Assembly: GCA_963966185.1 (NCBI GenBank)
Contig: CAWZYM010000114.1
Span: 1,354,501-1,418,500 of the forward strand
Reading direction: 5' to 3'
Length of the DNA: 64,000 nucleotides
DNA from: Rhabditoides inermis
Taxonomy: Eukaryota; Nematoda; Chromadorea; Rhabditida; Rhabditidae
Below are positions 1-11,745 of this stretch, piece by piece. Position numbers and translations under genes: made by a program. The notes beneath the pieces are model-generated. The model had not been told where the DNA came from. It did not search any database and saw only the letters and a list, made by a program, of their open reading frames with translations. Position 1 is the first letter of the stretch. Each line of letters opens with the position of its first letter.

Positions 1-544
1 ACTATGGGTGTCGACTAAAAACGGCATAAGAAACTGATTCTGAAAATATGAATCTTCGAAACACTCGTCGCTACAAATTCGCCCGACGATTTTTTGTCTC
101 TCGCTCTACTCTCCTCTTCACGAGATCGACTCGGACCAAGGTCTGGTCGAACTCGTCCGCCCATCGAATGAAGTATGGGCGTCGACTAAAAACGGCATAA
201 GAAACTGATCTGAAAGTATGAATCTTCGAAACACTCGTCGCTACAAATTCGCCCGACGATTTTCTCTCTCTCGCTCCACTCTTCTCTCCGCGAGATCGAC
301 TCGGACCAAAGTCTGGTCGAACTCGTCCGCCCATCGAATGAAGTATGGGCGTCGACTAAAAACGGCATAAGAAACTAATCTGAAAGTATGAATCTTCGAA
401 ACACTCGTCGCTACAAATTCGCCCGACGGTTTTCTCTCTCTCGCTCCACTCTTCTCTCCGCGAGATCGACTCGGACCTCGGTGTGGTCGAACTCGTCCGC
501 CCATCAAATGAACTATGGGCGTCGACTAAAAATGGCATGAGAAA
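1..544 (+). repeat. Left edge: about three monomers before the duplicated block
   Basis: This contains a C-type monomer (10-180), an unusual CT-box monomer (181-350) ending GACTCGGACCAAAG and CATCGAATGAAG, and a B-type with GACGGTTTT and GGTGTGG (351-520). The second is a chimera: it has the GATCGAC of B and the ACCAAAG otherwise seen with E-type monomers of Domain II. From about 545 onward the order of variants matches 18242 onward. The array continues left of the window. Confidence 0.75.
10..180 (+). repeat. Representative C-type monomer (GGTGTCGAC head, 171 bp)
   Basis: This variant opens with GGTGTCGAC instead of GGCGTCGAC, has GATTCTGAAAATATG (one extra T, making 171 bp), a T-box, CTCTACTCTCCTCTTCACGAG, GACCAAGG and ends CATCGAATGAAGTATGGG. 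The GGTGTCGAC head occurs at GTCGAC positions 10, 2733, 3754, 5114, 6475, 7496, 8856, 10555, 11746, 12937, 14128, 17536, 18047, 20432, 21453, 22813, 24004, 25365, 26046, 27066 and 27915, and nowhere to the right. Fourteen of these carry the extra T. The intervals are whole numbers of monomers, so C marks higher-order units of Domain I. Confidence 0.92.
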
Positions 545-3243
545 CTGATCTGAAAGTATGAATCTTCGAAACACTCGTCGCTACAAATTCGCCCGACGAT
601 TTTTTGTCTCTCGCTCCACTCTCCTCTCCGCGAGATAGACTCGGACATCGGTCTGGTCGAACTCGTCCGCCCATCAAATCAACTATGGGCGTCGACTAAA
701 AACGGCATAAGAAACTAATCTGAAAGTATGAATCTTCGGAACACTCGTCGCTACAAATTCGCCCGACGATTTTCTCTCTCTCGCTCCACTCTTCTCTCCG
801 CGAGATCGACTCGGACCTCGGTGTGGTCGAACTCGTCCGCCCATCAAATGAACTATGGGCGTCGACTAAAAACGGCATAAGAAACTGATCTGAAAGTATG
901 AATCTTCGAAACACTCGTCGCTACAAATTCGCCCGACGGTTTTCTCTCTCTCGCTCCACTGTTCTCTCCGCGAGATCGACTCGGACCTCGGTGTGGTCGA
1001 ACTCGTCCGCCCATCAAATGAACTATGGGCGTCGACTAAAAATGGCATCAGAAACTGATCTGAAAGTATGAATCTTCGAAACACTCGTCGCTACAAATTC
1101 GCCCGACGATTTTCTCTCTCTCGCTCCACTCTTCTCTCCGCGAGATCGACTCGGACCTCGGTCTGGTCGAACTCGTCCGCCCATCAAATGAACTATGGGC
1201 GTCGACTAAAAATTGCATCAGAAACTGATCTGAAAGTATGAATCTTCGAAACACTCGTCGCTACAAATTCGCCCGACGATTTTTTTGTCTCTCGCTCCAC
1301 TCTCCTCTCCGCGAGATAGACTCGGACCTCGGTCTGGTCGAACTCGTCCGCCCATCAAATGAACTATGGGCGTCGACTAAAAATGGCATGAGAAACTGAT
1401 CTGAAAGTATGAATCTTCGAAACACTCGTCGCTACAAATTCGCCCGACGATTTTTTGTCTCTCGCTCCACTCTCCTCTCCGCGAGATAGACTCGGACATC
1501 GGTCTGGTCGAACTCGTCCGCCCATCAAATGAACTATGGGCGTCGACTGAAAACGGCATGAGAAACTAATCTGGAAGTATGAATCTTCGAAACACTCGTC
1601 GCTACAAATTCGCCCGACGATTTTTTTGTCTCTCGCTCCACTCTCCTCTCCGCGAGATAGACTCGGACCTCGGTGTGGTCGAACTCGTCCGCCCATCAAA
1701 TGAACTATGGGCGTCGACTAAAAATGGCATCAGAAACTGATTTGAAAGTATGAATCTTCGAAACACTCGACGCTACAAATTCGCCCGACGATTTTTTGTC
1801 TCTCGCTCCACTCTCCTCTCCGCGAGATCGACTCGGACCTCGGTCTGGTCGAACTCGTCCGCCCATCAAATGAACTATGGGCGTCGACTAAAAACGGCAT
1901 AAGATACTGATCTGAAAGTATGAATCTTCGAAACACTCGTCGCTACAAATTCGCCCGACGATTTTTTGTCTCTCGCTCCACTCTCCTCTCCGCGAGATAG
2001 ACTCGGACCTCGGTCTGGTCGAACTCGTCCGCCCATCAAATGAACTACGGGCGTCGACTAAAAACGGCATAAGAAACTGATCTGAAAGTATGAATCTTCG
2101 AAACACTCGTCGCTACAAATTCGCCCGACGATTTTTTGTCTCTCGCTCCACTCTCCTCTCCGCGAGATAGACTCGGACCTCGGTCTGGTCGAACTCGTCC
2201 GCCCATCAAATGAACTATGGGCGTCGACTAAAAACGGCAAAAGAAACTGATCTGAAAGTATGAATCTTCGAAACACTCGTCGCTACAAATTCGCCCGACG
2301 ATTTTTTGTCTCTCGCTCCACTCTCCTCTCCGCGAGATAGACTCGGACATCGGTCTGGTCGAACTCGTCCGCCCATCAAATGAACTATGGGCGTCGACTA
2401 AAAATGGCATCAGAAACTGATCTGAAAGTATGAATCTTCGAAACACTCGTCGCTACAAATTCGCCCGACGATTTTTTGTCTCTCGCTCCACTCTCCTCTC
2501 CGCGAGATAGACTCGGACCTCGGTCTGGTCGAACTCGTCCGCCCATCAAATGAACTATGGGCGTCGACTAAAAATGGCATCAGAAACTGATCTGAAAGTA
2601 TGAATCTTCGAAACACTCGTCGCTACAAATTCGCCCGACGATTTTTTGTCTCTCGCTCCACTCTCCTCTCCGCGAGATAGACTCGGACCTCGGTCTGGTC
2701 GAACTCGTCCGCCCATCAAATGAACTATGGGTGTCGACTAAAAACGGCATAAGAAACTGATTCTGAAAATATGAATCTTCGAAACACTCGTCGCTACAAA
2801 TTCGCCCGACGATTTTTTGTCTCTCGCTCTACTCTCCTCTTCACGAGATCGACTCGGACCAAGGTCTGGTCGAACTCGTCCGCCCATCGAATGAAGTATG
2901 GGCGTCGACTAAAAACGGCATAAGAAACTAATCTGAAAGTATGAATCTTCGAAACACTCGTCGCTACAAATTCGCCCGACGATTTTCTCTCTCTCGCTCC
3001 ACTCTTCTCTCCGCGAGATCGACTCGGACCTCGTTCTGGTCGAACTCGTCCGCCCATCAAATGAACTATGGGCGTCGACTAAAAATGGCATGAGAAACTG
3101 ATCTGAAAGTATGAATCTTCGAAACACTCGTCGCTACAAATTCGCCCGACGATTTTTTGTCTCTCGCTCCACTCTCCTCTCCGCGAGATAGACTCGGACC
3201 TCGGTCTGGTCGAACTCGTCCGCCCATCAAATGAACTACGGGC

Positions 3244-3413
3244 GTCGACTAAAAACGGCATAAGAAACTGATCTGAAAGTATGAATCTTCGAAACACTCG
3301 TCGCTACAAATTCGCCCGACGATTTTTTGTCTCTCGCTCCACTCTCCTCTCCGCGAGATAGACTCGGACCTCGGTCTGGTCGAACTCGTCCGCCCATCAA
3401 ATGAACTATGGGC
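3244..3413 (+). repeat. Representative A-type monomer (T-box, AGATAGAC)
   Basis: This is the commonest monomer form, exactly 170 bp. It has six T followed by GTCTCTCG in the switch box, then CTCTCCTCTCCGCGAGATAGAC, GACCTCGG or GACATCGG, and CATCAAATGAAC at its end. Direct count gives A 44, C 50, G 34, T 42 and 17 CpG. The head after GTCGACT varies: AAAAACGGCATAAG, AAAAATGGCATGAG, AAAAATGGCATCAG, AAAAATTGCATCAG, GAAAACGGCATGAG or AAAAACGGCAAAAG. These head variants recur in a fixed order inside higher-order units and serve as fingerprints. No coding potential is claimed. Confidence 0.9.
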
Positions 3414-5113
3414 GTCGACTAAAAACGGCATAAGAAACTGATCTGAAAGTATGAATCTTCGAAACACTCGTCGCTACAAATTCGCCCGACGATTTTTTGT
3501 CTCTCGCTCCACTCTCCTCTCCGCGAGATAGACTCGGACCTCGGTCTGGTCGAACTCGTCCGCCCATCAAATGAACTATGGGCGTCGACTAAAAATGGCA
3601 TCAGAAACTGATCTGAAAGTATGAATCTTCGAAACACTCGTCGCTACAAATTCGCCCGACGATTTTTTGTCTCTCGCTCCACTCTCCTCTCCGCGAGATA
3701 GACTCGGACCTCGGTCTGGTCGAACTCGTCCGCCCATCAAATGAACTATGGGTGTCGACTAAAAACGGCATAAGAAACTGATCTGAAAATATGAATCTTC
3801 GAAACACTCGTCGCTACAAATTCGCCCGACGATTTTTTGTCTCTCGCTCTACTCTCCTCTTCACGAGATCGACTCGGACCAAGGTCTGGTCGAACTCGTC
3901 CGCCCATCGAATGAAGTATGGGCGTCGACTAAAAACGGCATAAGAAACTAATCTGAAAGTATGAATCTTCGAAACACTCGTCGCTACAAATTCGCCCGAC
4001 AATTTTCTCTCTCTCGCTCCACTCTTCTCTCCGCGAGATCGACTCGGACCTCGGTCTGGTCGAACTCGTCCGCCCATCAAATGAACTATGGGCGTCGACT
4101 AAAAATGGCATGAGAAACTGATCTGAAAGTATGAATCTTCGAAACACTCGTCGCTACAAATTCGCCCGACGATTTTTTGTCTCTCGCTCCACTCTCCTCT
4201 CCGCGAGATAGACTCGGACATCGGTCTGGTCGAACTCGTCCGCCCATCAAATCAACTATGGGCGTCGACTGAAAACGGCATGAGAAACTAATCTGGAAGT
4301 ATGAATCTTCGAAACACTCGTCGCTACAAATTCGCCCGACGATTTTTTGTCTCTCGCTCCACTCTCCTCTCCGCGAGATAGACTCGGACCTCGGTGTGGT
4401 CGAACTCGTCCGCCCATCAAATGAACTATGGGCGTCGACTAAAAATGGCATCAGAAACTGATTTGAAAGTATGAATCTTCGAAACACTCGTCGCTACAAA
4501 TTCGCCCGACGATTTTTTGTCTCTCGCTCCACTCTCCTCTCCGCGAGATCGACTCGGACCTCGGTCTGGTCGAACTCGTCCGCCCATCAAATGAACTATG
4601 GGCGTCGACTAAAAACGGCAAAAGAAACTGATCTGAAAGTATGAATCTTCGAAACACTCGTCGCTACAAATTCGCCCGACGATTTTTTGTCTCTCGCTCC
4701 ACTCTCCTCTCCGCGAGATAGACTCGGACATCGGTCTGGTCGAACTCGTCCGCCCATCAAATGAACTATGGGCGTCGACTAAAAATGGCATCAGAAACTG
4801 ATCTGAAAGTATGAATCTTCGAAACACTCGTCGCTACAAATTCGCCCGACGATTTTTTGTCTCTCGCTCCACTCTCCTCTCCGCGAGATAGACTCGGACC
4901 TCGGTCTGGTCGAACTCGTCCGCCCATCAAATGAACTATGGGCGTCGACTAAAAATGGCATCAGAAACTGATCTGAAAGTATGAATCTTCGAAACACTCG
5001 TCGCTACAAATTCGCCCGACGATTTTTTGTCTCTCGCTCCACTCTCCTCTCCGCGAGATAGACTCGGACCTCGGTCTGGTCGAACTCGTCCGCCCATCAA
5101 ATGAACTATGGGT

Positions 5114-6474
5114 GTCGACTAAAAACGGCATAAGAAACTGATTCTGAAAATATGAATCTTCGAAACACTCGTCGCTACAAATTCGCCCGACGATTTTTTG
5201 TCTCTCGCTCTACTCTCCTCTTCACGAGATCGACTCGGACCTCGGTCTGGTCGAACTCGTCCGCCCATCAAATGAACTATGGGCGTCGACTAAAAATGGC
5301 ATGAGAAACTGATCTGAAAGTATGAATCTTCGAAACACTCGTCGCTACAAATTCGCCCGACGATTTTTTGTCTCTCGCTCCACTCTCCTCTCCGCGAGAT
5401 AGACTCGGACCTCGGTCTGGTCGAACTCGTCCGCCCATCAAATGAACTATGGGCGTCGACTAAAAATGGCATGAGAAACTGATCTGAAAGTATGAATCTT
5501 CGAAACACTCGTCGCTACAAATTCGCCCGACGATTTTTTGTCTCTCGCTCCACTCTCCTCTCCGCGAGATAGACTCGGACCTCGGTCTGGTCGAACTCGT
5601 CCGCCCATCAAATGAACTACGGGCGTCGACTAAAAACGGCATAAGAAACTGATCTGAAAGTATGAATCTTCGAAACACTCGTCGCTACAAATTCGCCCGA
5701 CGATTTTTTGTCTCTCGCTCCACTCTCCTCTCCGCGAGATAGACTCGGACCTCGGTGTGGTCGAACTCGTCCGCCCATCAAATGAACTATGGGCGTCGAC
5801 TAAAAATGGCATCAGAAACTGATTTGAAAGTATGAATCTTCGAAACACTCGTCGCTACAAATTCGCCCGACGATTTTTTGTCTCTCGCTCCACTCTCCTC
5901 TCCGCGAGATCGACTCGGACCTCGGTCTGGTCGAACTCGTCCGCCCATCAAATGAACTATGGGCGTCGACTAAAAACGGCAAAAGAAACTGATCTGAAAG
6001 TATGAATCTTCGAAACACTCGTCGCTACAAATTCGCCCGACGATTTTTTGTCTCTCGCTCCACTCTCCTCTCCGCGAGATAGACTCGGACATCGGTCTGG
6101 TCGAACTCGTCCGCCCATCAAATGAACTATGGGCGTCGACTAAAAATGGCATCAGAAACTGATCTGAAAGTATGAATCTTCGAAACACTCGTCGCTACAA
6201 ATTCGCCCGACGATTTTTTGTCTCTCGCTCCACTCTCCTCTCCGCGAGATAGACTCGGACCTCGGTCTGGTCGAACTCGTCCGCCCATCAAATGAACTAT
6301 GGGCGTCGACTAAAAATGGCATCAGAAACTGATCTGAAAGTATGAATCTTCGAAACACTCGTCGCTACAAATTCGCCCGACGATTTTTTGTCTCTCGCTC
6401 CACTCTCCTCTCCGCGAGATAGACTCGGACCTCGGTCTGGTCGAACTCGTCCGCCCATCAAATGAACTATGGGT
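5114..6474 (+). repeat. 1361-bp, 8-monomer unit present in copy 1 but missing from the equivalent place in copy 2
   Basis: Up to about 5114 the offset to copy 2 is 17699 bp; from 6475 the best match at 22813 has an offset of 16338 bp. The difference is exactly 1361 bp, eight monomers plus the extra T of a C-type. The first monomer here is a chimera: a C-type head with TTCACGAGATCGAC but GACCTCGG and CATCAAATGAAC at its end. A related unit reappears at 24004-25364. This fits gain or loss of a whole unit by unequal exchange. Confidence 0.8.
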
Positions 6475-6645
6475 GTCGACTAAAAACGGCATAAGAAACT
6501 GATTCTGAAAATATGAATCTTCGAAACACTCGTCGCTACAAATTCGCCCGACGATTTTTTGTCTCTCGCTCTACTCTCCTCTTCACGAGATCGACTCGGA
6601 CCAAGGTCTGGTCGAACTCGTCCGCCCATCGAATGAAGTATGGGC

Positions 6646-6815
6646 GTCGACTAAAAACGGCATAAGAAACTAATCTGAAAGTATGAATCTTCGAAACACT
6701 CGTCGCTACAAATTCGCCCGACGATTTTCTCTCTCTCGCTCCACTCTTCTCTCCGCGAGATCGACTCGGACCTCGGTCTGGTCGAACTCGTCCGCCCATC
6801 AAATGAACTATGGGC
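6646..6815 (+). repeat. Representative B-type monomer (CT-box, AGATCGAC)
   Basis: This 170-bp monomer replaces the T-run switch box by TTTT(CT)4CG, then has CTCCACTCTTCTCTCC and CGCGAGATCGAC with GACCTCGG. Its head is usually GAAACTAATCTG. On the minus strand the CT tract reads as GAGAGAGAG, which A-type copies lack. B monomers occur in all three domains, often directly after a C-type monomer in Domain I. Sub-versions carry GGTGTGG instead of GGTCTGG downstream. Confidence 0.9.
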
Positions 6816-9569
6816 GTCGACTAAAAATGGCATGAGAAACTGATCTGAAAGTATGAATCTTCGAAACACTCGTCGCTACAAATTCGCCCGACGATTTTTT
6901 GTCTCTCGCTCCACTCTCCTCTCCGCGAGATAGACTCGGACCTCGGTCTGGTCGAACTCGTCCGCCCATCAAATGAACTACGGGCGTCCACTAAAAACGG
7001 CATAAGAAACTGATCTGAAAGTATGAATCTTCGAAACACTCGTCGCTACAAATTCGCCCGACGATTTTTTGTCTCTCGCTCCACTCTCCTCTCCGCGAGA
7101 TAGACTCGGACCTCGGTCTGGTCGAACTCGTCCGCCCATCAAATGAACTATGGGCGTCGACTAAAAACGGCATAAGAAACTGATCTGAAAGTATGAATCT
7201 TCGAAACACTCGTCGCTACAAATTCGCCCGACGATTTTTTGTCTCTCGCTCCACTCTCCTCTCCGCGAGATAGACTCGGACCTCGGTCTGGTCGAACTCG
7301 TCCGCCCATCAAATGAACTATGGGCGTCGACTAAAAATGGCATCAGAAACTGATCTGAAAGTATGAATCTTCGAAACACTCGTCGCTACAAATTCGCCCG
7401 ACGATTTTTTGTCTCTCGCTCCACTCTCCTCTCCGCGAGATAGACTCGGACCTCGGTCTGGTCGAACTCGTCCGCCCATCAAATGAACTATGGGTGTCGA
7501 CTAAAAACGGCATAAGAAACTGATCTGAAAATATGAATCTTCGAAACACTCGTCGCTACAAATTCGCCCGACGATTTTTTGTCTCTCGCTCTACTCTCCT
7601 CTTCACGAGATCGACTCGGACCAAGGTCTGGTCGAACTCGTCCGCCCATCGAATGAAGTATGGGCGTCGACTAAAAACGGCATAAGAAACTAATCTGAAA
7701 GTATGCATCTTCGAAACACTCGTCGCTACAAATTCGCCCGACGATTTTCTCTCTCTCGCTCCACTCTTCTCTCCGCGAGATCGACTCGGACCTCGGTCTG
7801 GTCGAACTCGTCCGCCCATCAAATGAACTATGGGCGTCGACTAAAAATGGCATGAGAAACTGATCTGAAAGTATGAATCTTCGAAACACTCGTCGCTACA
7901 AATTCGCCCGACGATTTTTTGTCTCTCGCTCCACTCTCCTCTCCGCGAGATAGACTCGGACATCGGTCTGGTCGAACTCGTCCGCCCATCAAATCAACTA
8001 TGGGCGTCGACTGAAAACGGCATGAGAAACTAATCTGGAAGTATGAATCTTCGAAACACTCGTCGCTACAAATTCGCCCGACGATTTTTTGTCTCTCGCT
8101 CCACTCTCCTCTCCGCGAGATAGACTCGGACCTCGGTGTGGTCGAACTCGTCCGCCCATCAAATGAACTATGGGCGTCGACTAAAAATGGCATCAGAAAC
8201 TGATTTGAAAGTATGAATCTTCGAAACACTCGTCGCTACAAATTCGCCCGACGATTTTTTGTCTCTCGCTCCACTCTCCTCTCCGCGAGATCGACTCGGA
8301 CCTCGGTCTGGTCGAACTCGTCCGCCCATCAAATGAACTATGGGCGTCGACTAAAAACGGCATAAGAAACTGATCTGAAAGTATGAATCTTCGAAACACT
8401 CGTCGCTACAAATTCGCCCGACGATTTTTTGTCTCTCGCTCCACTCTCCTCTCCGCGAGATAGACTCGGACCTCGGTCTGGTCGAACTCGTCCGCCCATC
8501 AAATGAACTACGGGCGTCGACTAAAAACGGCATAAGAAACTGATCTGAAAGTATGAATCTTCGAAACACTCGTCGCTACAAATTCGCCCGACGATTTTTT
8601 GTCTCTCGCTCCACTCTCCTCTCCGCGAGATAGACTCGGACCTCGGTCTGGTCGAACTCGTCCGCCCATCAAATGAACTATGGGCGTCGACTAAAAACGG
8701 CATAAGAAACTGATCTGAAAGTATGAATCTTCGAAACACTCGTCGCTACAAATTCGCCCGACGATTTTTTGTCTCTCGCTCCACTCTCCTCTCCGCGAGA
8801 TAGACTCGGACCTCGGTCTGGTCGAACTCGTCCGCCCATCAAATGAACTATGGGTGTCGACTAAAAACGGCATAAGAAACTGATCTGAAAATATGAATCT
8901 TCGAAACACTCGTCGCTACAAATTCGCCCGACGATTTTTTGTCTCTCGCTCTACTCTCCTCTTCACGAGATCGACTCGGACCAAGGTCTGGTCGAACTCG
9001 TCCGCCCATCGAATGAAGTATGGGCGTCGACTAAAAACGGCATAAGAAACTAATCTGAAAGTATGAATCTTCGAAACACTCGTCGCTACAAATTCGCCCG
9101 ACGATTTTCTCTCTCTCGCTCCACTCTTCTCTCCGCGAGATCGACTCGGACCTCGGTGTGGTCGAACTCGTCCGCCCATCAAATGAACTATGGGCGTCGA
9201 CTAAAAATGGCATCAGAAACTGATCTGAAAGTATGAATCTTCAAACACTCGTCGCTACAAATTCGCCCGACGATTTTTTGTCTCTCGCTCCACTCTCCTC
9301 TCCGCGAGATAGACTCGGACCTCGGTCTGGTCGAACTCGTCCGCCCATCAAATGAACTATGGGCGTCGACTAAAAACGGCATAAGAAACTGATCTGAAAA
9401 TATGAATCTTTGAAACACTCGTCGCTACAAATTCGCCCGACGATTTTTTGTCTCTCGCTCTACTCTCCTCTTCACGAGATCGACTCGGACCTCGGTCTGG
9501 TCGAACTCGTCCGCCCATCAAATGAACTATGGGCGTCGACTAAAAACGGCATAAGAAACTAATCTGGAA

Positions 9570-10554
9570 GTATGAATCTTCGAAACACTCGTCGCTACAA
9601 ATTCGCCCGACGATTTTTTGTCTCTCGCTCCACTCTCCTCTCCGCGAGATAGACTCGGACCTCGGTGTGGTCGAACTCGTCCGCCCATCAAATGAACTAT
9701 GGGCGTCGACTAAAAATGGCATCAGAAACTGATCTGAAAGTATGAATCTTCGAAACACTCGTCGCTACAAATTCGCCCGACGATTTTTTGTCTCTCGCTC
9801 CACTCTCCTCTCCGCGAGATAGACTCGGACATCGGTCTGGTCGAACTCGTCCGCCCATCAAATGAACTATGCGCGTCGACTAAAAACGGCATAAGAAACT
9901 GATCTGAAAATATGATGCTTCGAAACACTCGTCGCTACAAATTCGCCCGACGATTTTTTGTCTCTCGCTCCACTCTCCTCTCCGCGAGATAGACTCGGAC
10001 ATCGGTCTGGTCGAACTCGTCCGCCCATCAAATGAACTATGGGCGTCGACTGAAAACGGCATAAGAAACTAATCTGAAAGTATGAATCTTCGAAACTCTC
10101 GTCGCTACAAATTCGCCCGACGATTTTCTCTCTCTCGCTCCACTCTTCTCTCCGCGAGATCGACTCGGACATCGGTCTGGTCGAACTCGTCCGCCCATCA
10201 AATGAACTATGCGCGTCGACTAAAAACGGCATAAGAAACTGATCTGAAAATATGATGCTTCGAAACACTCGTCGCTACAAATTCGCCCGACGATTTTTTG
10301 TCTCTCGCTCCACTCTCCTCTCCGCGAGATAGACTCGGACATCGGTCTGGTCGAACTCGTCCGCCCATCAAATGAACTATGGGCGTCGACTAAAAACGGC
10401 ATAAGAAACTAATCTGAAAGTATGAATCTTCGAAACACTCGTCGCTACAAATTCGCCCGACGATTTTCTCTCTCTCGCTCCACTCTTCTCTCCGCGAGAT
10501 CGACTCGGACCTCGGTCTGGTCGAACTCGTCCGCCCATCAAATGAACTATGGGT
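9570..10554 (+). repeat. Partial first unit of the 1191-bp HOR array
   Basis: From about 9570 the sequence matches 10761 onward at a 1191-bp offset, through the two M-type monomers and a B-type with AAACTCTCGTCG (~10095). The left junction lies in a monomer whose head has AATCTGGAAG where the full units have GATCTGAAAG. Confidence 0.8.
9875..10044 (+). repeat. Representative M-type monomer (GCGCGTCGAC ... ATATGATGCTTCG)
   Basis: This T-box monomer begins ATGCGCGTCGAC instead of ATGGGCGTCGAC and has GAAAATATGATGCTTCG in place of GAAAGTATGAATCTTCG. It occurs in Domain I between 9.8 and 17.4 kb and again in Domain II units (for example near 28251, 28591, 31315 and 31655). In Domain II a derived form has AAAAACGACATAAG. 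M is therefore one of few modules shared by both domains, which suggests exchange or common ancestry between them. Confidence 0.85.
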
Positions 10555-11745
10555 GTCGACTAAAAACGGCATAAGAAACTGATTCTGAAAATATGAATCT
10601 TCGAAACACTCGTCGCTACAAATTCGCCCGACGATTTTTTGTCTCTCGCTCTACTCTCCTCTTCACGAGATCGACTCGGACCAAGGTCTGGTCGAACTCG
10701 TCCGCCCATCGAATGAAGTATGGGCGTCGACTAAAAACGGCATAAGAAACTGATCTGAAAGTATGAATCTTCGAAACACTCGTCGCTACAAATTCGCCCG
10801 ACGATTTTTTGTCTCTCGCTCCACTCTCCTCTCCGCGAGATAGACTCGGACCTCGGTGTGGTCGAACTCGTCCGCCCATCAAATGAACTATGGGCGTCGA
10901 CTAAAAATGGCATCAGAAACTGATCTGAAAGTATGAATCTTCGAAACACTCGTCGCTACAAATTCGCCCGACGATTTTTTGTCTCTCGCTCCACTCTCCT
11001 CTCCGCGAGATAGACTCGGACATCGGTCTGGTCGAACTCGTCCGCCCATCAAATGAACTATGCGCGTCGACTAAAAACGGCATAAGAAACTGATCTGAAA
11101 ATATGATGCTTCGAAACACTCGTCGCTACAAATTCGCCCGACGATTTTTTGTCTCTCGCTCCACTCTCCTCTCCGCGAGATAGACTCGGACATCGGTCTG
11201 GTCGAACTCGTCCGCCCATCAAATGAACTATGGGCGTCGACTGAAAACGGCATAAGAAACTAATCTGAAAGTATGAATCTTCGAAACTCTCGTCGCTACA
11301 AATTCGCCCGACGATTTTCTCTCTCTCGCTCCACTCTTCTCTCCGCGAGATCGACTCGGACATCGGTCTGGTCGAACTCGTCCGCCCATCAAATGAACTA
11401 TGCGCGTCGACTAAAAACGGCATAAGAAACTGATCTGAAAATATGATGCTTCGAAACACTCGTCGCTACAAATTCGCCCGACGATTTTTTGTCTCTCGCT
11501 CCACTCTCCTCTCCGCGAGATAGACTCGGACATCGGTCTGGTCGAACTCGTCCGCCCATCAAATGAACTATGGGCGTCGACTAAAAACGGCATAAGAAAC
11601 TAATCTGAAAGTATGAATCTTCGAAACACTCGTCGCTACAAATTCGCCCGACGATTTTCTCTCTCTCGCTCCACTCTTCTCTCCGCGAGATCGACTCGGA
11701 CCTCGGTCTGGTCGAACTCGTCCGCCCATCAAATGAACTATGGGT
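10555..11745 (+). repeat. 7-monomer HOR unit X, first copy (1191 bp)
   Basis: Seven monomers: C-type, A with GGTGTGG, A with AATGGCATCAG head and GACATCGG, M, CT-box with GAAAACGGCATAAG head and CTCTCG, M, and B. The 1191-bp length is 7 x 170 plus the extra T of the C-type. The unit recurs at 12937 with no difference that I could see at diagnostic positions. Confidence 0.88.

Larger units (their letters stand above)
545..9490 (+). repeat. Duplicated satellite block, copy 1 (~8.9 kb)
   Basis: The series of monomer variants here recurs at 18242-27700. Private changes shared with copy 2 include AACACTCGACGCTAC (~1768), AAGATACTGAT (~1891), CTCGTTCTGG (~3032), CGACAATTTTC (~4000) and the deleted G in TCTTCAAACACTCG (~9242). 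C-type monomers sit at 2733, 3754, 5114, 6475, 7496 and 8856, giving intervals of 1021, 1360, 1361, 1021 and 1360 bp (6 or 8 monomers). Changes private to this copy include GCGTCCAC (6986, which destroys the SalI site) and TATGCATC (~7704). T-box monomers dominate. Confidence 0.88.

Noticed and set aside
3311..3326. CENP-B box in the conserved ATTCGCCCGACGATTTT region
   Set aside because: TTCG and the central A fit the core pattern, but the required CGGG half is ATTT in T-box monomers. Five of nine core positions is not convincing. No better match was seen on the other strand.
3378..3395. RNA polymerase III B-box or tRNA-derived SINE, from minus-strand GAGTTCGACC
   Set aside because: The core GTTCGA is present, but the rest of the B box does not fit, there is no A box at proper distance, no tRNA fold and no A-rich or T-rich end of a SINE.
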